A stretch of 8,011 nt of DNA from DASXYU01 sp036502295 (GTDB lineage Bacteria; Actinomycetota; Actinomycetes; Mycobacteriales; Jatrophihabitantaceae): contig DASXYU010000120.1 of NCBI GenBank assembly GCA_036502295.1, positions 1 through 8,011 on the forward strand. Reading direction: 5' to 3'. Below are positions 1-6,306 of this stretch, piece by piece (position 1 is the stretch's first letter; each line of letters starts with the position of its first letter). The notes beneath the pieces are model-generated. The model did not search any database, was not told the origin of the DNA, and was given only the letters and a program-made list of their open reading frames with translations. The translations under genes and the position numbers were made by a program.

Positions 1-359
1 TCCCGCTCTCCAACTGGACCGAGCTCGACATCTGGAGCTACATCGAGCGGGAGAACATCGAGCTCCCCTCGCTCTACTACGCCCACCGCCGCCGGGTGGT
101 CGAACGCGACGGCATGCTGCTCGCGGTGAACCGGTTCATCCAGCCCGCCGAGGACGAGACCGCCTACGAGCAGTTGGTGCGCTACCGCACTGTCGGCGAT
201 GCCACTTGCACCGGCTGTGTCGAGTCAAGTGCGACCGATGCCGCCGCAGTCGTCGCCGAGGTCGCCGCGGCGCGCCTCACCGAACGCGGCGCGACCCGCG
301 CCGATGACAGGATCAGCGAGGCCGGTATGGAAGACCGCAAGAAGGAGGGGTACTTCTAA
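1..359 (+). CDS. cysD: Sulfate adenylyltransferase subunit 2 (CysD), C-terminal part
   Basis: This is the 3' end of a gene that begins left of the window; 118 codons are visible, read from base 3 and ending in TAA at 357-359. CysD is the catalytic PAPS-reductase-fold subunit of ATP sulfurylase. With the GTPase CysN it converts sulfate and ATP to adenosine 5'-phosphosulfate in the cytoplasm. The visible part carries the conserved C-terminal CysD signature: PLSNWTELDIWSYI near the left edge, then IELPSLYYAHRR, then RYRTVGDATCTG, and the terminal tail MEDRKKEGYF. The full family protein is about 300 residues, so roughly two thirds is missing on the left. The stop codon overlaps the start of cysNC by one base (TAATG), and the last codons contain the ribosome binding site of cysNC (AAGGAGGG, 342-349), so the two subunits are translationally coupled. 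The identification is secure; only the true start is unknown. Confidence 0.96.
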   Translation, partial: PLSNWTELDIWSYIERENIELPSLYYAHRRRVVERDGMLLAVNRFIQPAEDETAYEQLVRYRTVGDATCTGCVESSATDAAAVVAEVAAARLTERGATRADDRISEAGMEDRKKEGYF

Positions 360-2221
360 TGTCCTCCTCCGCTTCGCAGCTACTGCGCATCGCCACCGCC
401 GGTTCAGTGGACGACGGCAAGTCCACCCTCATCGGACGCCTGCTCTTCGACAGCAAGGCGATCTTCGAGGATCAGCTCTCGGCGGTCGAGCACACGAGCC
501 ACGCCCGCGGCCACGACGCGCCGGACCTGTCGCTGCTCACCGACGGCCTGCGCGCCGAGCGGGAGCAGGGCATCACGATCGACGTCGCCTACCGCTACTT
601 CGCGACGCCGAAGCGGAAGTTCATCATCGCCGACACTCCGGGGCACATCCAGTACACCCGGAACATGGTCACCGGCGCCTCGACCGCCGACGTGGCGCTC
701 ATCCTGATTGACGCCCGCAATGGCGTGCTCGAGCAGTCCCGACGGCACGCCTTCCTCGCCTCACTGCTCGGTATCCCCCACCTCGTCCTCTGCATCAACA
801 AGATGGACCTGGTCGACTTCAGCCAGGAGCGCTTCGAGGAGATCCGCGCCGACTTCCGCCGCTTCGCCACGAAACTCGAGGTGAACGATCTGACGTTCAT
901 CCCGATGTCGGCGCTCTCCGGTGACAACGTCGTGGCCCGCAGCGAAGCGATGCCCTGGTACGAGGGCGCCGCGCTGCTGCACCACCTCGAGGACCTGCAC
1001 GTCGCCAGCGACCACAACCTCATCGACGCGCGCTTTCCCGTGCAGTACGTGATCCGGCCGCAGAAGTCGTCCTCGGCGGACCTACACGACTTCCGCGGCT
1101 ACGCCGGCACGGTCTCCGGCGGGACCTTCAAGGCCGGCGACGAGGTCACCGTCCTCCCCTCCGGTTTCTCCACCACGGTGAAGGCGGTCTGGGGTCCGGG
1201 CGGTGCGGCGCTGCCTGAGGCGTTCGTCGGGCAGGCCGTGACGATCGAACTCGACGACGACATCGACATCGCCCGCGGTGATCTCATCTGCCGTCCCGCG
1301 AACCGGCCGCACAGCGGACAGGACATCGATGCGATGCTGTGCTGGTTCGACTCTGATGCCTCGCTCGATACGAGCAGGACGTACTCGATCCTGCACACCA
1401 CGCGCCTGACCCGCACCGCGGTGAGGTCGCTGGAGTACCGCCTGGACATCAATTCACTGCACCGCGATGAGACGGCCCCGACGCTTGCCCTGAACGAGAT
1501 CGGCCGGGTGCGGTTGAGGACGCAGACGCCGCTGCAGTTCGACGCGTACCGCCGCAACCGCGACACCGGCGCCTTCATCCTCATCGACGAGGCGACGAAC
1601 AACACCGTCGCGGGCGGCATGATCCTCGGGCCGGCGCTGAATGAGAGCAACGTCGTCTGGCACGGCGGAGCGGTCACCCGGGAGCAACGCCCGACAAGGG
1701 GACTCACGGTGTGGCTCACCGGCCTCTCCGGCTCGGGCAAGTCGAGCGTTGCGGTAGAGCTGGAGCGGCGCCTCGTCGCGTCGGGACGTCCCGCCTACCG
1801 TCTCGACGGCGACAACTTGCGGCACGGCCTGAACAGCGACCTCGGCTTCAGCGCGGTCGCCCGGGTCGAGAACGTTCGGCGCGTCACCGAGGTGGCGAAG
1901 CTGCTCGCCGACGCGGGTGTGATCGCCGTCGTCTCACTCGTCTCGCCGTATCGCTCTGACCGCGACGCGGCGCGTGCCTCCCACGAGGAGTTCGATCTGC
2001 CATTCATGGAGGTCTTCGTCGACACTCCGCTGGAGATCTGCGAGCAGCGCGACCCGAAGGGCATGTACGCGCGTGCGCGTGCCGGCGAGATCGCGGACTT
2101 CACCGGCATCAGCGCCCCCTACGAGGCGCCGCAGTCGCCTGACCTGCTGCTACGGCCTGAGGACGGCGACCCCGTCACGATGGCGCAGATCATCCTCGAC
2201 CGTGTCGAGCGGCTTATCTAG
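359..2221 (+). CDS. cysNC: Bifunctional sulfate adenylyltransferase subunit 1 / APS kinase (CysN-CysC fusion)
   Basis: This 620-residue fusion combines the regulatory GTPase of ATP sulfurylase with adenylylsulfate kinase. Residues 1 to about 440 are CysN: P-loop GSVDDGKST at 15-23, switch II DTPGH at 92-96, the guanine-specificity motif NKMD at 147-150, then the EF-Tu-like beta-barrel domains. Residues about 448-620 are CysC: a second P-loop GLSGSGKS at 455-462, the APS-binding stretch DGDNLRHGL from 483, then DPKGMYARARAGEI and FTGISAPYEAP near the end. CysN couples GTP hydrolysis to APS synthesis by CysD, and CysC phosphorylates APS at the 3' position to give PAPS for sulfation or reduction. 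The ATG at 359 is chosen because it overlaps the cysD stop and has a strong Shine-Dalgarno AAGGAGGG about 9 bases upstream. Both nucleotide-binding sites look intact, so both activities are expected. The fused form is common in mycobacteria and relatives. Confidence 0.97.
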   Translation: MSSSASQLLRIATAGSVDDGKSTLIGRLLFDSKAIFEDQLSAVEHTSHARGHDAPDLSLLTDGLRAEREQGITIDVAYRYFATPKRKFIIADTPGHIQYTRNMVTGASTADVALILIDARNGVLEQSRRHAFLASLLGIPHLVLCINKMDLVDFSQERFEEIRADFRRFATKLEVNDLTFIPMSALSGDNVVARSEAMPWYEGAALLHHLEDLHVASDHNLIDARFPVQYVIRPQKSSSADLHDFRGYAGTVSGGTFKAGDEVTVLPSGFSTTVKAVWGPGGAALPEAFVGQAVTIELDDDIDIARGDLICRPANRPHSGQDIDAMLCWFDSDASLDTSRTYSILHTTRLTRTAVRSLEYRLDINSLHRDETAPTLALNEIGRVRLRTQTPLQFDAYRRNRDTGAFILIDEATNNTVAGGMILGPALNESNVVWHGGAVTREQRPTRGLTVWLTGLSGSGKSSVAVELERRLVASGRPAYRLDGDNLRHGLNSDLGFSAVARVENVRRVTEVAKLLADAGVIAVVSLVSPYRSDRDAARASHEEFDLPFMEVFVDTPLEICEQRDPKGMYARARAGEIADFTGISAPYEAPQSPDLLLRPEDGDPVTMAQIILDRVERLI

Positions 2222-3012
2222 TGTCCATGCGCCCCACCGACGCGCGGCTGGCTGCGCGCTTGGCTGACGTGGCCGGAGATCTGCTGCTGCAGCTGCGCGC
2301 ATCGTCGGGGTTGAGCGGCAAGGACCTCGGCAGGGCGGGCGATCTCGAGTCGAACGAGCTGTTGCTGCAGGAACTCGCAGCGGCGGTGCCCGATGACGCC
2401 GTCCTCTCCGAGGAGTCGGCCGACTCCCCCGCCCGACTCGATGCCGACCGGGTCTGGATCATCGACCCGCTCGACGGAACTCGCGAGTACGGCATGGTGG
2501 CCGAGGACCGTACCGACTGGGCCGTGCACGTCGCGCTCTGGGAGCGGTCAGCGGGCTTGAGCGGCCGCGGTGCGATCACCGCCGCCGCAGTGTCTCAGCC
2601 GGCCCTGAGCGCGATCTACTCCACGGATGGTGTGGCGGCGACCCTCGGCCGTGTCGCGGCGGGGTCTGATCGTCCTGCCCGGCTTCTGGTGAGCGACTCG
2701 CGCCCTCCTGCATGGGCGACGCCGGTGGCTGAGCGTTTCGGCGCGGAGTTGGTGCCGATGGGCTCTGCCGGGGCGAAGGCGATGGCCGTGGTGCGTGGCG
2801 AGTACGACGGCTATCTGCACGACGGTGGCCAGTGGGAGTGGGACTCGGCGGCGCCGGTGGGCGTGGCGCTCGCCGCGGGGCTGCACGCCAGCAGGATCGA
2901 CGGCTCCGAGTTGCTCTACAACAGCGCGCATCCCTATCTGCCGGATCTGCTCATCTGCCGGGCAGAATTCGCCGACGTTCTGCTCGCCGCGATCGCCGAC
3001 GCCACGGCCTGA
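2221..3012 (+). CDS. cysQ: 3'(2'),5'-bisphosphate nucleotidase, CysQ type (inositol monophosphatase family)
   Basis: This 263-residue protein belongs to the Mg2+-dependent inositol monophosphatase/FBPase superfamily. The metal-site motifs are in order: LSEESAD with Glu64/Glu65, the hallmark DPLDGTREY with Asp82 and Asp85 (82-90), and WEWDSAAP with the third acidic residue Asp208. Family members of this type remove the 3' phosphate from PAP and PAPS, recycling the by-product of PAPS use and limiting PAPS build-up. Some actinobacterial homologues also hydrolyse inositol phosphates or fructose 1,6-bisphosphate, so substrate range is not settled by sequence. The GTG start at 2221 overlaps the cysNC TAG stop by one base (TAGTG), which favours coupled translation; an ATG six bases later at 2227 is a possible alternative. 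Placement directly behind cysNC strongly supports the CysQ role over a generic inositol monophosphatase. It appears to be the last gene of the sulfate operon. Confidence 0.9.
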   Translation: MSMRPTDARLAARLADVAGDLLLQLRASSGLSGKDLGRAGDLESNELLLQELAAAVPDDAVLSEESADSPARLDADRVWIIDPLDGTREYGMVAEDRTDWAVHVALWERSAGLSGRGAITAAAVSQPALSAIYSTDGVAATLGRVAAGSDRPARLLVSDSRPPAWATPVAERFGAELVPMGSAGAKAMAVVRGEYDGYLHDGGQWEWDSAAPVGVALAAGLHASRIDGSELLYNSAHPYLPDLLICRAEFADVLLAAIADATA

Positions 3013-3016
3013 GCTC

Positions 3017-3064
3017 AGCTTTTGGTCTGGAGTCCGGGTATCGCCTGACTCAAGACCAAAAGTT
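3017..3064. repeat. Long inverted repeat / hairpin between cysQ and the acyl-CoA dehydrogenase operon
   Basis: The two arms CTTTTGGTCT (3019-3028) and AGACCAAAAG (3053-3062) are perfect inverted copies. They extend outward by a G-T and an A-T pair. Inward, after one mismatch, GAGTC (3030-3034) pairs with GACTC (3047-3051). The inner bases can add a G-T and two G-C pairs, leaving a 5-base loop (3039-3043). As RNA this is a nearly continuous stem of about 20 pairs starting four bases after the cysQ stop. It could end cysQ transcription, although there is no U-tract behind it. As DNA, the TTGGTCT/AGACCAA half-sites 20 bases upstream of the next start codon could be an operator. The repeat itself is plain; its role is an inference. 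Confidence 0.75.
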
Positions 3065-3083
3065 CGTGTGATAGCCATACAGA

Positions 3084-4268
3084 ATGGTTTCGGCGTTGAT
3101 CCCCCCAGTGGTCCTCGAGTCCGCCGAACTGACCGCACTGCGGTACGAGGTCCGGCAGTTCCTCGTCGAGCAGATCTCGGCCGGGGCGTTCGTCCCCCAC
3201 GTCGACACGTGGCTGACCCGAACGGATCGCGCATTCACACTCGAGCTGGCTCGCCGCGGACTGCTCGGCATGGTGGTGCCGACCGAGTACGGCGGCGGCG
3301 GGCGCACCTTCCTCGAGCGTTTCGTCGTCACCGAGGAACTGCTCGCGGCGGGCGCACCCGTAGCCGGTCACTGGATCGCGGACCGACAGATCGCCCCGTC
3401 CTTGCTGAAGTACGGCACCGAGGAGCAGAAACTGGCATTCCTGCCCGGCATCTGTCGCGGCGAGATCTTCTTCGGTATCGGCATGAGCGAGCCCGACTCG
3501 GGCTCGGACCTGGCGTCGGTGCGCACTCGCGCCGAGCAGGTCGAGGGAGGCTGGCGGCTCTCCGGCACGAAGGTCTGGACGTCGGGGGCGCATCACGCGG
3601 ACGGGTTCTTTGCCCTCGCCCGCAGCGCGCCCCTCGACCCTCCCCCGGCGACTACGCCCTCATTGCCGGGAGTACCGCCATTAGACCGGCACGACGGGCT
3701 GAGCCAGTTCATCGTCGACCTGCACGACCCGGCGGTGACGATCCGCCCGATCGTCTCGATGGGCGGCGGGCATCACTTCAACGAGGTGCACCTGGACGGT
3801 GTCTTCGTCCCGGATTCACGGGTGCTCGGCCGGGTCGGGGACGGCTGGAAGCAGGTTACCTCCGAGCTCGGCTTCGAACGCAGCGGGCCGGAACGGTTCC
3901 TCTCGACGTGGCGGCTGCTGCAAGCAGTCGCAGCGCGTGCCGGGACACAGACGCTGCCCGCAACTCCCGAACTGGGGGCGCTCGTCGCGCGGACCGCGGC
4001 GCTGCACCAGATGTCGCTTGCGGTCTCCACCGCGCTTGAGGCGCGAGCGCCGGCGGACACCGCGGCCGCGGTGGTGAAGGTGCTCGGCACCGCACATGAG
4101 GGCGACATCGCCGAGTTCGCAGACCACCTGCTCGCCTCCGGAGAGGCGGACGACGAGCTGCAGGTGCTGCTCGACACTGCTCTGCTGCAACGCCCCGGCT
4201 TCACGTTGCGCGGCGGTACGAACGAGATCCTGCATGGCGTCATCGCCCGCGGACTGGGGTTGCGATGA
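3084..4268 (+). CDS. Acyl-CoA dehydrogenase family protein, probable catalytic (alpha-like) subunit of a heteromeric pair
   Basis: This 394-residue flavoenzyme has the acyl-CoA dehydrogenase fold. The N-terminal helical domain contains LARRGLLGMVVPTEYGGGG (53-71), and the middle domain has FFGIGMSEPDSGSDLASVRTRA followed by GWRLSGTKVWTSGAHHADGFF. The C-terminal end is RGGTNEILHGVIARGLGL. The family oxidises an acyl-CoA to the 2,3-enoyl-CoA using FAD. The medium-chain-type catalytic Glu (YEGT) is Gly here; Glu265 in GFERSG is the likely base, by analogy with isovaleryl-CoA dehydrogenase and FadE26-type subunits. The usual ERxQFG FAD-contact motif is absent but is present in the downstream partner, which fits an alpha2beta2 enzyme like the steroid-degrading FadE pairs. 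A proline-rich insertion lies at about 183-204. ATG 3084 has no good Shine-Dalgarno; GTG 3108 is an in-frame alternative. Its stop overlaps the next gene by four bases. The acyl substrate is unknown. Confidence 0.9.
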   Translation: MVSALIPPVVLESAELTALRYEVRQFLVEQISAGAFVPHVDTWLTRTDRAFTLELARRGLLGMVVPTEYGGGGRTFLERFVVTEELLAAGAPVAGHWIADRQIAPSLLKYGTEEQKLAFLPGICRGEIFFGIGMSEPDSGSDLASVRTRAEQVEGGWRLSGTKVWTSGAHHADGFFALARSAPLDPPPATTPSLPGVPPLDRHDGLSQFIVDLHDPAVTIRPIVSMGGGHHFNEVHLDGVFVPDSRVLGRVGDGWKQVTSELGFERSGPERFLSTWRLLQAVAARAGTQTLPATPELGALVARTAALHQMSLAVSTALEARAPADTAAAVVKVLGTAHEGDIAEFADHLLASGEADDELQVLLDTALLQRPGFTLRGGTNEILHGVIARGLGLR

Positions 4269-5311
4269 GTCTGGTTCAGCGCGTCGCCCCCGACGCGGAG
4301 CTCGTCACGATGCTCACCGGCTTCTTCGAGGACTACCGCACAGCGCGAGGCCATGTCGGTGCGGAGGTCGACTTCGACGCGGCGCTCTGGGCGGCGCTGC
4401 AGGAGCTGGGACTGAGCAGGCTCACCGCACCCGAGTCCGAGGGTGGTAGCGGCGCAGGATGGGCCGAGGCCGCGACGCTGCTCGGCCTCGCTGCGGGTGC
4501 GGCGGCGCCGGTCCCACTGGTCGAGCACGACCTGCTGGCCGGATGGCTACTACGCCTCGCCGGAGTGCCGGCCACCGATGGGCGGCTGCGCACCGCGGTA
4601 CGAACCGACTCAGAGGACGCAGTGTGCGCGGTGCCGTACGCGCACGATGCCGTCTCGATCGTGGTGCTGAACCGACACGATGGACGGACCTTCGTCAGCG
4701 ACATTCCGGCCAGCGAACTGACGATCACGCCAGGACGCAATCGTGCGGGCGAGCCGTATGACGTGGTTGATCTTTCCGGTGTCCGCTCAGGCATGCAGGT
4801 TGCGGACGAGACGTGGCTGCAGTTCCAGCTGCGCGGCGCGCTCGCCAGATCCGCGCAGATCGCCGGCGGTATGGAGCGGGCGCTCGAGGTCGTCAGCCGG
4901 CACGCGAACGAACGCGTGCAGTTCGGCCGTCCTCTTGGCAAGTTCCAGGCCGTGCAGAACATGATCAGCGACATCGCCACCGAGACCGCGCTCACCCGGG
5001 CAGCGGTCGACAGCGCGATCGCACGCGTCGCACGGTCGGATTGGAGCGACGCGGGTATCGAGTTCTTCGTCGCTACCGCCGCGTCGTGCGCCGGACATGC
5101 GTCCTCGACGGTGGTCCGCAACGCGCATCAGGTGATCGCCGCGATCGGGACGACCCTGGAGCACGAACTGCACACCCTCACGCTGCCGATCCTCGCCAGG
5201 CGCGGGGAGTTCGGTTCGGTGCGGTCGTGGGACGAGCGGCTGACCCGACTCGCGGCGGCGGCGGGCGACAATCTGTGGGCGTTGGTCACCACAGGCGTCC
5301 CCTCGGTTTAA
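4265..5311 (+). CDS. Acyl-CoA dehydrogenase family protein, probable beta-like partner subunit
   Basis: This 348-residue protein starts inside the stop of the preceding gene (ATGA, 4265-4268), so the two are almost certainly co-translated. It has a short N-terminal domain with ALQELGLSRLTAPESEGGSG and a divergent middle domain that lacks the SEPxxGSD and GxKxW motifs seen in its neighbour. The C-terminal helical domain is clear, with MERALEVVSRHANERVQFGRPLGKFQAVQNMISDIA, the canonical ERxQFGxPLxxFQ stretch that contacts FAD. It ends without the GGTxEI motif and is shorter than the usual 380-400 residues. In known heteromeric actinobacterial dehydrogenases (FadE26-27, FadE28-29 types), one subunit supplies the catalytic Glu and the other completes the FAD site; this protein fits the second role. 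I infer that it is not active alone. No sign of frameshift or decay is visible. Confidence 0.88.
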   Translation: MSLVQRVAPDAELVTMLTGFFEDYRTARGHVGAEVDFDAALWAALQELGLSRLTAPESEGGSGAGWAEAATLLGLAAGAAAPVPLVEHDLLAGWLLRLAGVPATDGRLRTAVRTDSEDAVCAVPYAHDAVSIVVLNRHDGRTFVSDIPASELTITPGRNRAGEPYDVVDLSGVRSGMQVADETWLQFQLRGALARSAQIAGGMERALEVVSRHANERVQFGRPLGKFQAVQNMISDIATETALTRAAVDSAIARVARSDWSDAGIEFFVATAASCAGHASSTVVRNAHQVIAAIGTTLEHELHTLTLPILARRGEFGSVRSWDERLTRLAAAAGDNLWALVTTGVPSV

Positions 5312-5386
5312 GGTGTGAACACGGGTATCACCGGCCAATGACGACACGGCGGCCCTCCTACTGCTTCCGAGTAGAGAGAGGCTGCA

Positions 5387-6298
5387 ATGGCTGACTCCAT
5401 CGACATTCCGTTCATCGACGCGACGAGCGCCACCGGCGACGAACTTGTCGCCGGCCTTCGCCACAGTTCGTCCGTGTTTCTCAGTGGCCTGCCGTGGCTC
5501 GCGTCGAGCCTTGATTCGCTGATGCGTTCCTCGCGCGACTTCTTCGACCTGCCGGAGACGGAGAAGGTCGCCTATCAGTGGGACGGCGTGCCGCCATGGC
5601 AGGGCTGGCAGCCGCTGTACCAGGGCGGCACGGGTACAACGAGCGCAGCACCGATGGAACGCTTCGAGGTCGCGCTGCCCAATCCCGACGCCTTCGATTC
5701 GCGCGACATCTGGGCCGCGACGTTCAGGCAATGGCCCGCGGAGCCAGCGACGATGATGCCGAGTTGGGCGGCGTACTACCTGAAGATGCGCGAGCTCTCG
5801 ATCCGGCTCGTCACCCAGATCGCCGAGTCATTGGAGCTGCCCGCCGCCGACCTACCGGCCTGGACCACCGACCAGCATGCGAATCTCTGCGTCAACCACT
5901 ACCTGGCCCAGGACGCCGCGCCCACCAGCGGGCAGGAGCGCAACCGCGCGCACACCGACATCGGTGGCATTACCCTGCTCTGGGGCGAGAACACGACGGG
6001 CGGACTCCACGTCCAGAAACCGGACACCGGTGAGTGGGTGCCGGTCGAGTTCCCGCCCGACACGGTGTTGCTGCAGGCCGGCGACCTGCTGCACCTCTGG
6101 ACGAACGGTCTCATCCCGAAGAACAACCACCGCGTGGTGAACCCCTCCGAGTGGCCCGCGCCCGAGCGGTATTCGGTCGTCTACTTCCACCACCCCGACC
6201 TCGAGACGTGGGTGGCTCCGGTGACGAAGGACGCGGCGGACGGAGTCACCGCGCGCGACCACGTCCTCGCGAGGCAGACAAGCGCCTACTCGACGTGA
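5387..6298 (+). CDS. Fe(II)/2-oxoglutarate-dependent oxygenase, isopenicillin N synthase-like
   Basis: This 303-residue protein has the layout of the isopenicillin N synthase-like dioxygenases. A DIOX_N-type N-terminal region (IPFIDATSA at 7-15, then SSRDFFDLPETEKVAYQW) leads into the double-stranded beta-helix core. The iron-binding facial triad is His189 and Asp191 in RAHTDIGGITLLW plus His248 in KNNHRVVNP. Arg261 and Ser263 in ERYSVVYF form the RxS motif that binds the 2-oxoglutarate C5 carboxylate. All ligands are present, so an active hydroxylase, desaturase or demethylase is expected. The RxS motif occurs both in 2-oxoglutarate users and in isopenicillin N synthase itself, but nothing nearby suggests beta-lactam synthesis. 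ATG 5387 has a good Shine-Dalgarno GAGAGG (5376-5381) five bases upstream. A 75-base gap separates it from the dehydrogenase pair, and its stop overlaps a possible start of the next gene. The substrate is unknown. Confidence 0.88.
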   Translation: MADSIDIPFIDATSATGDELVAGLRHSSSVFLSGLPWLASSLDSLMRSSRDFFDLPETEKVAYQWDGVPPWQGWQPLYQGGTGTTSAAPMERFEVALPNPDAFDSRDIWAATFRQWPAEPATMMPSWAAYYLKMRELSIRLVTQIAESLELPAADLPAWTTDQHANLCVNHYLAQDAAPTSGQERNRAHTDIGGITLLWGENTTGGLHVQKPDTGEWVPVEFPPDTVLLQAGDLLHLWTNGLIPKNNHRVVNPSEWPAPERYSVVYFHHPDLETWVAPVTKDAADGVTARDHVLARQTSAYST

Positions 6299-6300
6299 GG
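6296..6300 (+). promoter_or_regulatory. Probable ribosome binding site of the deaminase-like gene
   Basis: TGAGG sits on and just after the oxygenase stop codon and lies six bases before the GTG at 6307. It favours 6307 as the start over the in-frame GTG at 6295, which overlaps the oxygenase stop (GTGA) but has no purine-rich stretch in front of it. Confidence 0.5.
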
Positions 6301-6306
6301 ACGACC

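Noticed and set aside
1099..1740. Open frame of 213 codons on the minus strand inside cysNC
   Set aside because: Antisense to an unmistakable CysNC sequence; its translation is rich in Arg, Ser, Pro and Ala without any family motif, as expected of a shadow frame in GC-rich coding DNA.
3035..5332. Shared CGGGTATCxCC at 3035-3045 and 5322-5332, upstream of the dehydrogenase and oxygenase genes, as a common operator
   Set aside because: The core CGGGTATC also occurs inside the second dehydrogenase gene (around 5052-5059), so it is not specific to the two gaps, and the first copy is largely explained as the loop of the hairpin.
4333..5731. Long minus-strand open frames opposite the second dehydrogenase and the oxygenase start (4333-5121 and 4787-5731)
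   Set aside because: Both lie opposite well-supported genes, show no domain motif and have no ribosome binding site or gene-like context.
5387..6298. Reading the oxygenase as a true isopenicillin N synthase in a beta-lactam cluster
   Set aside because: The family resemblance covers many unrelated oxygenases, and no ACV synthetase, epimerase or expandase gene is nearby.
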